Part shown: positions 10,079 through 26,948 of the stretch, piece after piece | Layout: every line of letters begins with the position of its first letter | Numbering within the stretch: the first letter of the stretch is position 1 | DNA from: Zunongwangia mangrovi | GTDB lineage: Bacteria > Bacteroidota > Bacteroidia > Flavobacteriales > Flavobacteriaceae | Length of the DNA: 64,000 nt | Direction: 5' to 3' | Assembly: GCF_900112105.1 (NCBI RefSeq) | Contig: NZ_FOKV01000004.1 | Location: forward strand, 265,151 to 329,150 | Made by a program: the position numbers and the translations under genes | Notes under the pieces: generated by a model | What the model saw: only the letters and a program-made list of their open reading frames with translations | Databases searched by the model: none | What the model was told of the DNA's origin: nothing

Positions 10079-11467
10079 TTATTCTAATTTTCCTTTCTGT
10101 AAATTGACAAAATAAGCGCTGCTGCCTACCTGCCCGCCTTTCAGATTAATTTCCATTTGGTGTATGGAAGCGTTTTCAGAATGAACCCTGCAAAGCGGTG
10201 CGCCTTTGTATAGAGGCACGATCATTTCCACAGCCGAAATACCCAGTTCTCTTGCCGTATAACTAGAGGTGTCTCCTCCAGCGATGATAAGCCTTTTCAA
10301 CTGCTTTTCTGAAAATACCTTTTTTGCTGTTTGCCCCAGGATCGCTCCAAAACGTTTTGGTAGTTCCTTTCGCGCCTGGACAGAATTCCAGCCTATTTCT
10401 TCTGTAATCATTTTTGTCTTCTGAAGCCTTGGATCATCAGGACCAATTGAAGTATGAAAAATGACACTTTTACCTTCATTCAAAAGCTGAATGGCGTGAT
10501 CTGCATATTTTTGGATAAATTCTTCCGTTTTTCCGAAGAGAGACTCCGGCTCAATTTCCACTTCAGAAAAACCATTTTCGAGAGCGTATTCGATCTGTTC
10601 TGCTGTTACCGGGCTTACGCTTCCGGAAAGCACCAAAACCGGTTTGCTTTCCGCCAGTTCTTCCCAGTTCTTCTTTTCTGAAAGCTGGCCTGTTTCCTGC
10701 CAGTGGTCCCCTAGAGATTTGCCAACTCCGGAGGAGCCTACGGTAAAAAATGGCTTTTTAGCTTCAATAGAGTTCTCCAGTAGATCGCCCAGTATTTTCA
10801 TCTGGCTATCGTAAATGCCATCAAAAAACACCACCTCATTTTCTGCTGAAAGTTTCGCTAATTTCTGCTGAAGTTCGTTCACAGGCAGCTGCAGGTCCAG
10901 CACATTTATCAATCCAGATTTATAATCGCATTGTAAGGACAGGTGATCACGAAGATCTCCTTCTTTAGCCGGAGTCACGGGATGTTTAGACATGGAGGGA
11001 TGCTGATCTATTCGATAAACTGCCCCCTTACTTCCGATGCCCATTTGAGCGAACAGGTTTCCAAAAGCCATATACCTGCCCAAATGTGGCGCAGCAACGA
11101 GTATAGGTACAAAACGGTTACCGAATTGCTCAAAACCTGCTTTAATCGCAACTCCAATATTTCCGATTTCCGGGGAACTATCAAAAGTAGAACATACTTT
11201 ATAATGAACATGGCGCGGATTCAACTCTGTAATTTTCTGAAAATCGCGCCGGAGTGTTTCAGACATTTCTTCAGGATCCATCGAGCGAGTCATTCCTGCA
11301 ATTCCAATGGCATCCAGATCTTTAAAATTTGCCAATAGTTCCTTTGAAGGCGGTTCCATAAAAAGCATGGTTTTGGCGCCTGCCCTGGTCATAAACTCAA
11401 GTGCATCAGTAGAACCGGTAAAATCATCACCGTAAAAAACTAATAAAAGTTCTTTATTTCTGGCCAT
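10079..11467 (-). CDS. Four-carbon acid sugar kinase family protein (DUF1537; OiaK-like candidate)
   Basis: 462 residues. The N-terminal domain starts with LLVFYGDDFTGSTDALEF, the family's GDD-TGS signature; the C-terminal nucleotide-binding domain has LIIAGGDTSSYTARELG. Kinases of this family phosphorylate C4 acids such as threonate or 3-oxo-tetronates, and one branch (OiaK) phosphorylates 3-oxo-isoapionate in D-apiose catabolism. Its ATG shares one base with the stop of the RuBisCO-like gene (TAATG at 11469-11465), a sign of translational coupling. That pairing is why I favour an OiaK-like role; sequence alone does not prove the substrate. Confidence 0.83.
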   Translation of the reverse strand: MARNKELLLVFYGDDFTGSTDALEFMTRAGAKTMLFMEPPSKELLANFKDLDAIGIAGMTRSMDPEEMSETLRRDFQKITELNPRHVHYKVCSTFDSSPEIGNIGVAIKAGFEQFGNRFVPILVAAPHLGRYMAFGNLFAQMGIGSKGAVYRIDQHPSMSKHPVTPAKEGDLRDHLSLQCDYKSGLINVLDLQLPVNELQQKLAKLSAENEVVFFDGIYDSQMKILGDLLENSIEAKKPFFTVGSSGVGKSLGDHWQETGQLSEKKNWEELAESKPVLVLSGSVSPVTAEQIEYALENGFSEVEIEPESLFGKTEEFIQKYADHAIQLLNEGKSVIFHTSIGPDDPRLQKTKMITEEIGWNSVQARKELPKRFGAILGQTAKKVFSEKQLKRLIIAGGDTSSYTARELGISAVEMIVPLYKGAPLCRVHSENASIHQMEINLKGGQVGSSAYFVNLQKGKLE

Positions 11468-12711
11468 TATTTACCTCCAAACTTTTCTACAGATTCTCGA
11501 AATTCCTTATGCTCTTTTGCTGTTTCTTCAAGAGTTTTTCCATTCACCGCCCCTTCCCAGGCTTGTTTTAAAGCTTTAACGCCTCCGGTTGGCCCTGATG
11601 GATGGGCCATAATCCCGCCACCGGCCATATATAGCAAATCTGTGGTATTGGTAAATTTGTAGGTATCAAAAGCCTGTCCTCCCCATTGTCCCGAAGAAAC
11701 CACGGGAAGCAGCTTTTTATGATCTAGAAATGTCGTACTACACGATTTTATGGATCGTATGACCGATTCATCTGACTCCCAGAATTTATTGCGAATACCA
11801 TTCACGTGAAGCTGATCGACTCCGGCAAGCCTCCAAAGCTTTGCATAAGCGGGAAAATTGATCCCCAGCAAAGGATGCCGATTGAGCATGCCCCAACCAT
11901 TTCTATGTCCGTGAATGGAAAGCTGACCGCGATCGGCAATTTCTTTTACTCCGCTCCAGCCCACACTGTTTATACTTAGAATTGCACAGGTACCTTTGTG
12001 TTTGAGTATCGTATCGTAATTTTTTTTCAGCGTATCCAAGTCTCCGGAAATATTGAATGCATACATCACTTTCTTGCCGGTCTTCTGCTGAAAATGATTG
12101 ACTTCCCTCATGATCAGCTCTACCCGCTTTTTAAATGGAGAATTAGAAGAAGAGGTCATTAATTCATCATCTTTTATGAAATCGATCCCAGCTTCTATTA
12201 AATCTTTTACCAGTTTTGCGGTTTCTTCCGGAGACATTCCTATGCTAGGCTTTATGATCGTACCTATCATAGGCCTCCCTGGTTTCACATCAGCCAAAAC
12301 TTTCGTGTCCTCTGCGCCAAAAGCCGGCCCTTTGAATTTACCCTCGTACCATGTGGGCAATTCAAAGTCGTCCAGTTTTAGACCTGTAAATTGTCGTAAT
12401 TCGTATAGATTTCCCTGTAATGTGGAAATTAACGTAGGAATGTTGTCCTGAAAATTACCAATAGACCAAGATACGCTCACCTTAGCCCGTTTGAATTCTG
12501 AATTATAAACATCACCAGGAATACTGGGGTTTTCAACAGTTTCTAACACTTCAATATTTTCAACCCTGGCAGCAAAGCGTTTTTTCAGTTCCTCGGTTTC
12601 CCCAGGGACCGAAACAAAGGTACCACTGGATTGTTCTCCTGCAAGCACCGCCGCCGCATCAGCAAGATCATAAGGTGTTTCAATTAAATAATGCGCGGTA
12701 ATTCTATCCAT
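11467..12711 (-). CDS. RuBisCO-like protein (form IV; OiaX-type transcarboxylase/hydrolase candidate)
   Basis: 414 residues. RuBisCO landmarks are present: IIKPSIG with Lys154, IKDDE with Lys180-Asp-Asp-Glu183 (the carbamylated-lysine metal site), SIHGHR with His267/His269, VVSSGQWGG near 337-345, and AGGGIMAHPSG near 363-373. The second lysine of the KPK motif is Ser156 and no loop-6 GKxEG motif is seen, so CO2 fixation is not expected. Known form IV relatives beside DUF1537 kinases (OiaX) split 3-oxo-isoapionate 4-phosphate in apiose catabolism. It opens its cassette behind the element at 12737-12776. Family firm, reaction inferred. Confidence 0.85.
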   Translation of the reverse strand: MDRITAHYLIETPYDLADAAAVLAGEQSSGTFVSVPGETEELKKRFAARVENIEVLETVENPSIPGDVYNSEFKRAKVSVSWSIGNFQDNIPTLISTLQGNLYELRQFTGLKLDDFELPTWYEGKFKGPAFGAEDTKVLADVKPGRPMIGTIIKPSIGMSPEETAKLVKDLIEAGIDFIKDDELMTSSSNSPFKKRVELIMREVNHFQQKTGKKVMYAFNISGDLDTLKKNYDTILKHKGTCAILSINSVGWSGVKEIADRGQLSIHGHRNGWGMLNRHPLLGINFPAYAKLWRLAGVDQLHVNGIRNKFWESDESVIRSIKSCSTTFLDHKKLLPVVSSGQWGGQAFDTYKFTNTTDLLYMAGGGIMAHPSGPTGGVKALKQAWEGAVNGKTLEETAKEHKEFRESVEKFGGK

Positions 12712-12736
12712 TTATTAAGAAAATTTAGGCTAAGAC

Positions 12737-12776
12737 TAAATTTCCTTTAAATCAAATGAATTCGCATCCTGTTCTT
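12737..12776 (-). promoter_or_regulatory. Shared cassette promoter element, copy 2
   Basis: On the minus strand AAGAACAGGATG (12776-12765), the most divergent copy of the AGGTACAGGATA element, precedes GAAATTTA (12744-12737) with a 20-base spacer. It sits in the 72-bp gap before the RuBisCO-like gene (start 12711). The core ACAGGAT is intact while the first half differs. Confidence 0.45.
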
Positions 12777-12783
12777 TCAGGTA

Positions 12784-20592
<7,809 letters not shown>

Positions 20593-20627
20593 TTACATAT
20601 AAATTAAACTATAATTAAGAAGTAATT

Positions 20628-20667
20628 GCAATATAGGAGGATTGAAACTTCCTGCTATCCTGTACTT
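20628..20667 (-). promoter_or_regulatory. Shared cassette promoter element, copy 3
   Basis: On the minus strand AAGTACAGGATA (20667-20656), then exactly 20 bases, then TATATTGC (20635-20628). Upstream of the propeller gene at 20592 in an 87-bp gap. 11 of 12 bases match the consensus 12-mer. Confidence 0.6.
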
Positions 20668-20679
20668 ACTTGATACCAT

Positions 20680-21948
20680 TTACTGCCAAGTTCTATCAGC
20701 AAATTTCAAAAACTGTATCCAATCGTACCTGGTAATATCATGAGATCCTGATCTTATATGATATCCCATACCTTCTTCGAATACCGGTTGATCTATATTA
20801 GGAAAATCAATACTTTTTAAGGCCTTTTTCCCGTATAAATTGTAAACTGAAGAAGCATATTTCGCAGAAAGAAATTCTCCCTCAGGATCAGATCCAGGGT
20901 CGCCTTCTGCACTAGCGATGTAAACAGGTCTAGGGGCAATAAGTGAAATAACCATATGTTGATCAAAAGGCAAATTCTCTTCCTTCCCATTAAACTTACT
21001 ATAGTTTTTACTAAACCAATGTCGGTTACCTTTATTAAGCTTTGTAAGGTCTTCTCCCATTTTACGCTTAGAAAGTGCTGCTCCACCACCGCCAGATTCA
21101 TTGCTAATTACCATTCCAAACCTCTTGTCGTTCGCACCGGCCCATATCGCGGCCTTTCCCATCCTCGAAAATCCAACTACAGCAACTTTATCTTGATCTA
21201 TATCACTGTCAGTTTCAAAATAATCCATGCACCTACTCAAACCCCATGCCCAGGCACTCATAGTGCTAAAATTATCATCGCGATCTTGTAATTTGGGGTA
21301 TAAAGCATGTATTCCATTTTCAAAATCATCAAAATAATCAGGATCTAAATCACCAGCATATATAGTTGCTAATCCAAAACCGTTTTTAAGGATCAAATCA
21401 ATAGGCCATCTCGAAGATACTGCTCCTCTAGATTGATTGGTTGGGTGATTTCTTTTAGAACCACCTGCTCCTATCCAAACCCACTTATCAGATAAACGAA
21501 TAGCAGAATCTAAATTAACTGAATGGTTTCCTTCAAAATTTAAACCTAAAAAAACAGGTACTGGAGTTTTAATATTTTTTGGAAGATAAACTAATAAATC
21601 TAGTAAATGATAATCAGTTTTTCCTGGCAAATAAATAGCAATTTGTTTACGTATTGCCGTATTTTTTAAAGCTGTACTATCTTCATCAAATTTTATAAAT
21701 TTTAGCTTACCAGGAGCCTCAGGCGAGGTGCCATACATCAAATTCTTAACCATGTTAAGAATTTCTGGACGACGTTCTTCCTCCCACTCCAAACTTGTGA
21801 GAATATTATCTCCGTTTTCTGCGATTAGGAGATTTGGAACTTCTATTGAATCTAAGTTTTGAGCACTTAATTCAGAATTTATCAGAGAAATTAGTATTAG
21901 TAGAAACTTCAACCTAACAAAAATAGGATTCGCTTTATATTGCTTCAT
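20680..21948 (-). CDS. CE15-like glucuronoyl/uronate methyl esterase
   Basis: 422 residues with an N-terminal hydrophobic segment. An alpha/beta-hydrolase fold is shown by VVGFSRMGKAAIWAG with nucleophile Ser261, in the G-x-SRxGK form typical of CE15 glucuronoyl esterases. LIAPRPVYIASAEGDP and the late GSHDITRYDW would supply the acid-side loop and the catalytic His. CE15 enzymes cleave esters of 4-O-methyl-glucuronate; in a pectin locus the likely target is a methyl-esterified uronate on a side chain. CE19-type pectin methylesterase is an alternative. Overlaps the upstream GH78 stop by 14 bases. Confidence 0.78.
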   Translation of the reverse strand: MKQYKANPIFVRLKFLLILISLINSELSAQNLDSIEVPNLLIAENGDNILTSLEWEEERRPEILNMVKNLMYGTSPEAPGKLKFIKFDEDSTALKNTAIRKQIAIYLPGKTDYHLLDLLVYLPKNIKTPVPVFLGLNFEGNHSVNLDSAIRLSDKWVWIGAGGSKRNHPTNQSRGAVSSRWPIDLILKNGFGLATIYAGDLDPDYFDDFENGIHALYPKLQDRDDNFSTMSAWAWGLSRCMDYFETDSDIDQDKVAVVGFSRMGKAAIWAGANDKRFGMVISNESGGGGAALSKRKMGEDLTKLNKGNRHWFSKNYSKFNGKEENLPFDQHMVISLIAPRPVYIASAEGDPGSDPEGEFLSAKYASSVYNLYGKKALKSIDFPNIDQPVFEEGMGYHIRSGSHDITRYDWIQFLKFADRTWQ

Positions 21949-24136
21949 AGCTTATAGTTAGTTCTTCAGAAGGAATTATTTGAACTTGATATTCACTATC
22001 TCCAATCTCTAAAATTTCCTCTGAACTCTTCGGTTTTGATTTACTTTTGAAAATCAAATTCCCTTTCCCTTCAACTCCGGTTACCCGAATTTCTTTCTCA
22101 CTGGCATAAACCTCGATATCACCATTTGGAGTAGGTACTTTCCCTTCCATCCATTCGAGTCCGCCAAGGTTGGGCCTGATCTCGTATTCCGAATAACCCG
22201 GAGCGGTAGGCTGAACGCCCAGATAATATTTTCCGAAGAGATAAATAGGGCTGGCACCCCATGCATGACATAGGCTTTTACCATATGGACGGCCATACAT
22301 CGATAAATGCTCGTCCCCTTTATCTGAAGGATCGTATTTTTCCCAGAATGATGTGGCTCCTAATTCCAACATTCCACCCCAATAATCCCTGATTTCATCC
22401 AGAACATATTCCTGCTCTCCAATAGCGCAAAGTGCTTCCAATTCATAAAAACGCATATATGGCGTGGTAATCTGGAGAATATCATCATTCAGCAACACCT
22501 TCTCTTTTACACTTTGCTGTTGCTCTTCATTAAAATAATTGAAGAAAATCCCGAACATATTTGCATAGCGGGTTACGATATCCTGCATTTCACCATCAAT
22601 ACGCTGATGTTTCATGACCTGATTTTGTTCATCCCAGAAAACCTCAAACAATTTCTTTTGCATATCTGCAGCAAGATTTTCGTATTTGGTTTGATCACTT
22701 TTTTCTCCCGCGATCTCAGCGCTTTTTGCCATGGCCTCCAGACTTCTGGCCAGTAGCATTTGTTCAAAACTTACTTCTCCTGTCTTTGGTAAACCATCTG
22801 CCCAGTCTATAAAGACCCAGTCACCCTCCAACGGTTCTAAAAAGCCTGCTTCATTTCTTCTTCCCAGCACAAACTCCATAAGACTCTTCATACGTGGATA
22901 AAATTGTTTAATGAATTTGGTGTCTCCGGTATAGATATAATAGTCATAAATCCCCACAAACCAGTACAGCGAATAATCCATAATAGTATTAATATGAGCA
23001 GTGACCGGTTCTTTTCCGCGAAGCGACAAAAGTGTTCTTTCTACGGAATTGTTATCGAAGAACAGGTAGTAATTCATCAAATAGCTCTGGTAAGCATCAC
23101 CAGACCAGATCCAGCGATCCCTTTTTATTCCATCTATAAAAAATTCTCGGGAGGTAAGGTGCATAGTGTAGGCGGAAACATCCCAGATTTCATTCAGCAA
23201 TTCATCTGAAGAATTGAATTCCCCGCGATAGTCCAGCGGAAGATATTCGTAAAGCATTGAAATGGAATCGTACTTAATGGAAGGATCTGCCTGCACCTGG
23301 ACATAGCGAAATGCCTTGGATTCATCATGAGTATATTCTGTAGGTTGATTGCCATCAAACTGAATATAATCCAGCGTTTCACACCTGGCAGAATCCATCG
23401 CTTCTTCGCGGGATTCTCCATAATATAAAGAAAGCTGCCCTTCTCCTTCCAGGCCATGAACTTTTATGTACCCAAAAGTTTCTTTACCAAAATCGACCAA
23501 TTCCCCGTCTCCAATTTTCTCTCTTTTCTTCGCATTCCAGGGTTCGGTTTCCAATCTAAAATCTGAAGGATTCTCATCGGGCGAATCAAATTTCCAGGAA
23601 CCCACAGCTTTCCAGGGTGTGCCCGATTGTTGTGCATTTCCTTCTTCATCGATCCATAGTTTATCTTCGTTGGTAACGATCCATGATTCGTCTGAATTGA
23701 CATATTTCCCATCGATATAAATGGATGGCAGAAATTCCTGGTTATACACTTTCAGGGATATGGTATGCTTTCCTGGTTCAATGGTGATGGATTGTGGCTG
23801 ACCGTAAATTTGTTTCCCATCAACCAGTAATTGGAATGAACCTTCAGAGTGAATACTTACTTCGTCTGCTTCGGGTAAATCTACTTCCGCCTGGAAAGTG
23901 ACCAAGGGAAATGGACTATAATAACGCCACAGCGGTGGAAAAACAGCCTCTCGTTCGGTTCGTCGCACCTGCATTTTATTGCTCAGCCAGATTTCAAAAT
24001 CCCCGGGATACCAGATCCAGGTCGCATCATTTTTTTGAGAATTCTGCTCTTGGGAGACTACAGAATTTAATCCGAAAAATAAAACTAAAACAATAGCCGC
24101 AATTTTGGCAAAGGAGTATCTCAATGATTTCATCAA
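21935..24136 (-). CDS. GH78 alpha-L-rhamnosidase
   Basis: 733 residues with a signal peptide (MMKSLRYSFAKIAAIVLVLFFG). An N-terminal beta-sandwich (to about 290) is followed by an (alpha/alpha)6 barrel. The GH78 signature FIDGIKRDRWIWSGDAYQS carries the acid residues used by the family; SLCHAWGASPIYLFGKYYLGV is the typical end of the barrel, followed by a C-terminal sandwich. It would remove terminal alpha-L-rhamnose, complementing GH106. First gene of a two-gene cassette with the CE15-like esterase, behind the element at 24159-24198. Confidence 0.9.
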   Translation of the reverse strand: MMKSLRYSFAKIAAIVLVLFFGLNSVVSQEQNSQKNDATWIWYPGDFEIWLSNKMQVRRTEREAVFPPLWRYYSPFPLVTFQAEVDLPEADEVSIHSEGSFQLLVDGKQIYGQPQSITIEPGKHTISLKVYNQEFLPSIYIDGKYVNSDESWIVTNEDKLWIDEEGNAQQSGTPWKAVGSWKFDSPDENPSDFRLETEPWNAKKREKIGDGELVDFGKETFGYIKVHGLEGEGQLSLYYGESREEAMDSARCETLDYIQFDGNQPTEYTHDESKAFRYVQVQADPSIKYDSISMLYEYLPLDYRGEFNSSDELLNEIWDVSAYTMHLTSREFFIDGIKRDRWIWSGDAYQSYLMNYYLFFDNNSVERTLLSLRGKEPVTAHINTIMDYSLYWFVGIYDYYIYTGDTKFIKQFYPRMKSLMEFVLGRRNEAGFLEPLEGDWVFIDWADGLPKTGEVSFEQMLLARSLEAMAKSAEIAGEKSDQTKYENLAADMQKKLFEVFWDEQNQVMKHQRIDGEMQDIVTRYANMFGIFFNYFNEEQQQSVKEKVLLNDDILQITTPYMRFYELEALCAIGEQEYVLDEIRDYWGGMLELGATSFWEKYDPSDKGDEHLSMYGRPYGKSLCHAWGASPIYLFGKYYLGVQPTAPGYSEYEIRPNLGGLEWMEGKVPTPNGDIEVYASEKEIRVTGVEGKGNLIFKSKSKPKSSEEILEIGDSEYQVQIIPSEELTISYEAI

Positions 24137-24158
24137 CTAATAAGCCTAAGTTATTGTT

Positions 24159-24198
24159 GAAATATCCTGAAAAATAATATTGAATATATCCTGTACCT
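24159..24198 (-). promoter_or_regulatory. Shared cassette promoter element, copy 4
   Basis: On the minus strand AGGTACAGGATA (24198-24187) is a perfect copy of the consensus. After 20 bases comes GATATTTC (24166-24159), a weak -7 box. It lies in the 67-bp gap before GH78 (start 24136). A second AGGATAT occurs inside the spacer region at about 24162-24168. Confidence 0.55.
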
Positions 24199-24203
24199 CC
24201 CTG

Positions 24204-26939
24204 TTATTGTTTTGAAGCTGGATCCTGAAATAACCAGTCTATGGCTCTTTTTCCTATTAGCCCGGCATCCCTGCTTTTTATATTTTGACTTGCGGGTATA
24301 AAACCTAGAATTAAAACTCGCCCTTTTTCAAGTTTAAGTTCATTTTCTCCGGCATCAAAACGATAGGTATGTATATTAATTTTTGGGTAATCATCCAGTT
24401 TTAAGGCATTCGCTAAAGCGATATCCGCCTGCCCACGAACATTTCCTGCGGCGTGGTTTTCCAATGTAGGCGCAACAAGATTTTCATCATCGGTGGCATC
24501 CTCAAAAAAGCCTACCACGACTTTAACTGGTTTTTGATTTTTGAACTTTAATACGGTGCCACTTTCTATCTGTTCCTGCTCTTTAAATTTCACACCGGTA
24601 AGTTTCGAAATTTCTGGAGCTGTTTTGATAATCTGCGCACTCATTTTATCATATACCAGGCTACCTGTGGAAACCGGATACGTTTCTTGATTAGAAATTA
24701 TTTGAACTTCAGCAGGTTGCCATGCATCGATTTTTTCGTTTACTGGATTTTCGCTTCCAAAGAGGCTTAATTGTTTTAGATTTCTACTGAAATTTTCCAA
24801 TTCTTCTTCGTAAAGCGGCAGCATTTCAGACCATAACTTATACTTTCCTTCATCGCCACCAATCGGAATTCTTCTCATGGAAGTCTGCATACTGTTTGCA
24901 TATCGATATTTACCTTCTGTCAGCTTCACTAGTTTCCGATAATGCTCGAGGCTTTTTTCCAAGTGTGGAATGGCCCTATTAAGTGCTTTTTTATCTCCTG
25001 AATGATCATATTCTAAAACGAGCATTGCCGCTTTTACTTTTTCTGAAAAGAAATCGGCAAATGCTTTATACGCATGAATATCATTCTGAAGTCGGTTAAA
25101 TTCTTCGCTATTTTTACGAACACTACTTTCGGCTTGATCAATCGCTTCAACAGCTTTTTTACCGTGAGCCATAATTTCCTGAATAATTTGCGGCGGAGTT
25201 TCTCCTTCATGAGGTTCCTTATTAAACTCTTTCTCCGCATATTCAATCAGAATTTCTCCTTTTGGACCGGTAGACTCATAAAACCCGGGATAAACCCTCC
25301 ATTTGTATGGGTTTACCAGCTGACTCATAAACATACCTAGTAACAACGTCTGCCTGTTTCCTTCGGTTATTCCGAAACGCCTCAGGGTTTTGGGAGCAAT
25401 CTCTCCGGTCTCCTCATAGGCTGTTAGAATCTGTTCTGAAGCAGCCCGATCAGTACCGTATTTTTCAGAAAATTCATCGCTCCAGAATTCAATTTCTTCA
25501 TTTCGGTCTCTTTCTTTTTCCCAGGCGTACCTTCCCCAGGCCTCATACCAGATCCAGTCGCGATCCATTTCCAACAAACGTGGTTCCGTGTCATCTGCCG
25601 CATATGGCCAATCCCAGTACGAAGCCTGCGGATATAAGTGCAGCGCGTTAGCACCATGAATGTCATGCATGGCTTTTACCGTTTTCTGAATAAAATCTGG
25701 CGAACCAAAACGAAAAGGTTCCAAATTGGCCAGAATATGAACGTTTGAAATATGGACCGATGCCAGGCTGCTCAAATCCTGATGAATCTTCGTCCATGGA
25801 CCTCTGGGCTCATAAGTAGTGATCGATTCCCCTGTGTATTTATGAGTGGTATATAAATTTTTATAGAGCGGAAAAGCGGCTTCCACAACCTTCGGTGCAT
25901 CGGTATCGTGGGCGCGTAGGATAATTGGTGGTTCATCTTCCCTTCCCAGTTTTTGCACACCATCCTTTACCCCGGGAATAATAGTATTCGTAAACCAGTC
26001 AATATCATTTTCAATCCCGCTCATGGCTTCTCCTAAAGCAACCAGCAATCCAACATTTGGATATTTTTCAATAAATGCTGAAATGGACTTTCTTGTATAA
26101 TCCTCTAATAGCGGAGTAATTTCACGTCCGCGATCCTGGGTAACCATATTATGATGTTCAGCAAAAGGCTTGGAAACTATAATGTTATAGAACATCTGGA
26201 TCACCCAAATTCCTCTTTTATTAGCTTCAGTAGTTAGGAATTCAAACATTTCCTCGTTCTTCCTGAAGGTCTCTTCATCTACTTCCAGAGCGTAAGGATA
26301 ATCTTCCAGTTTCACCAGGGAAGCAAAAGGATGACCATTCCATAGATAAAGGGAATTATACCGATTTTCGACCAGCATATCCAGGTATTTTATCCAGAGT
26401 TGCTTATCATAAAACCAGGGGAAGTTTTCCGGAGTATAGGGATATTCATATACATGTCGCCCGGGAAGAATATTCATTTTTTGCATCCCGATAGCTGTTC
26501 CCCGTAAAACCATTTCGGGCTTATCGCTAAAATCGATATTTTCCGGTATTTTTCCTTCAGATTTAATTCTATCGGCAAGCTCCATTGCTCCATAAAGAGC
26601 ACCAGATTCATTATTCCCAATGACATATATTGTATTGTCTTCGGAAAAAATTCTAAATGCTTCTTTAGAATTGGCAATTTTGGACTGATCTTTTTCGGAA
26701 ATACTACTCTTATACCAGTCCGAATCTTTTTCAGCAATAATGATGAGTTTTTTAAATTTTGCATGATTCTTCGGAGTATTCTGAAAAAATTGAACCTCTT
26801 TTCCCTCGTTCTTAAGTGCTTCAATTAACTTTTCAGAACCAAAATTGATCCTTGGCGATTCTTTATCGAATGAAATTGCAATCTGAGCATTCAGTTGTAA
26901 TGAAAAAACGATAAAAAATAGGCTTAAAATGGTTCTCAT
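24204..26939 (-). CDS. Alpha-glucuronidase-like glycoside hydrolase (GH67-like architecture)
   Basis: 911 residues with a signal peptide (MRTILSLFFIVFSLQLNAQ). Residues 20-140 look like the N-terminal domain found in GH67/GH115/GH20-type enzymes (NTIYVIGNNESGALYGAMEL). From about 145 a TIM-barrel follows (VLRGTAIGMQKMNILPGR, ENRYNSLYLWNGHPFASL, LLVALGEAMSG). It does not show the motifs I associate with classic GH115 or GH67, so it may represent a distinct branch. A role in removing glucuronate-type decorations is an inference from the family name and the nearby CE15-like esterase. Nine bases after the Na+ symporter. Confidence 0.65.
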   Translation of the reverse strand: MRTILSLFFIVFSLQLNAQIAISFDKESPRINFGSEKLIEALKNEGKEVQFFQNTPKNHAKFKKLIIIAEKDSDWYKSSISEKDQSKIANSKEAFRIFSEDNTIYVIGNNESGALYGAMELADRIKSEGKIPENIDFSDKPEMVLRGTAIGMQKMNILPGRHVYEYPYTPENFPWFYDKQLWIKYLDMLVENRYNSLYLWNGHPFASLVKLEDYPYALEVDEETFRKNEEMFEFLTTEANKRGIWVIQMFYNIIVSKPFAEHHNMVTQDRGREITPLLEDYTRKSISAFIEKYPNVGLLVALGEAMSGIENDIDWFTNTIIPGVKDGVQKLGREDEPPIILRAHDTDAPKVVEAAFPLYKNLYTTHKYTGESITTYEPRGPWTKIHQDLSSLASVHISNVHILANLEPFRFGSPDFIQKTVKAMHDIHGANALHLYPQASYWDWPYAADDTEPRLLEMDRDWIWYEAWGRYAWEKERDRNEEIEFWSDEFSEKYGTDRAASEQILTAYEETGEIAPKTLRRFGITEGNRQTLLLGMFMSQLVNPYKWRVYPGFYESTGPKGEILIEYAEKEFNKEPHEGETPPQIIQEIMAHGKKAVEAIDQAESSVRKNSEEFNRLQNDIHAYKAFADFFSEKVKAAMLVLEYDHSGDKKALNRAIPHLEKSLEHYRKLVKLTEGKYRYANSMQTSMRRIPIGGDEGKYKLWSEMLPLYEEELENFSRNLKQLSLFGSENPVNEKIDAWQPAEVQIISNQETYPVSTGSLVYDKMSAQIIKTAPEISKLTGVKFKEQEQIESGTVLKFKNQKPVKVVVGFFEDATDDENLVAPTLENHAAGNVRGQADIALANALKLDDYPKINIHTYRFDAGENELKLEKGRVLILGFIPASQNIKSRDAGLIGKRAIDWLFQDPASKQ

Positions 26940-26948
26940 GAATGTTTT

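Noticed and set aside
11467..12711. RuBisCO gene as a sign of CO2 fixation
   Set aside because: The second KPK lysine is Ser and no loop-6 GKxEG motif is seen; the neighbours are sugar-acid genes and no phosphoribulokinase is present.
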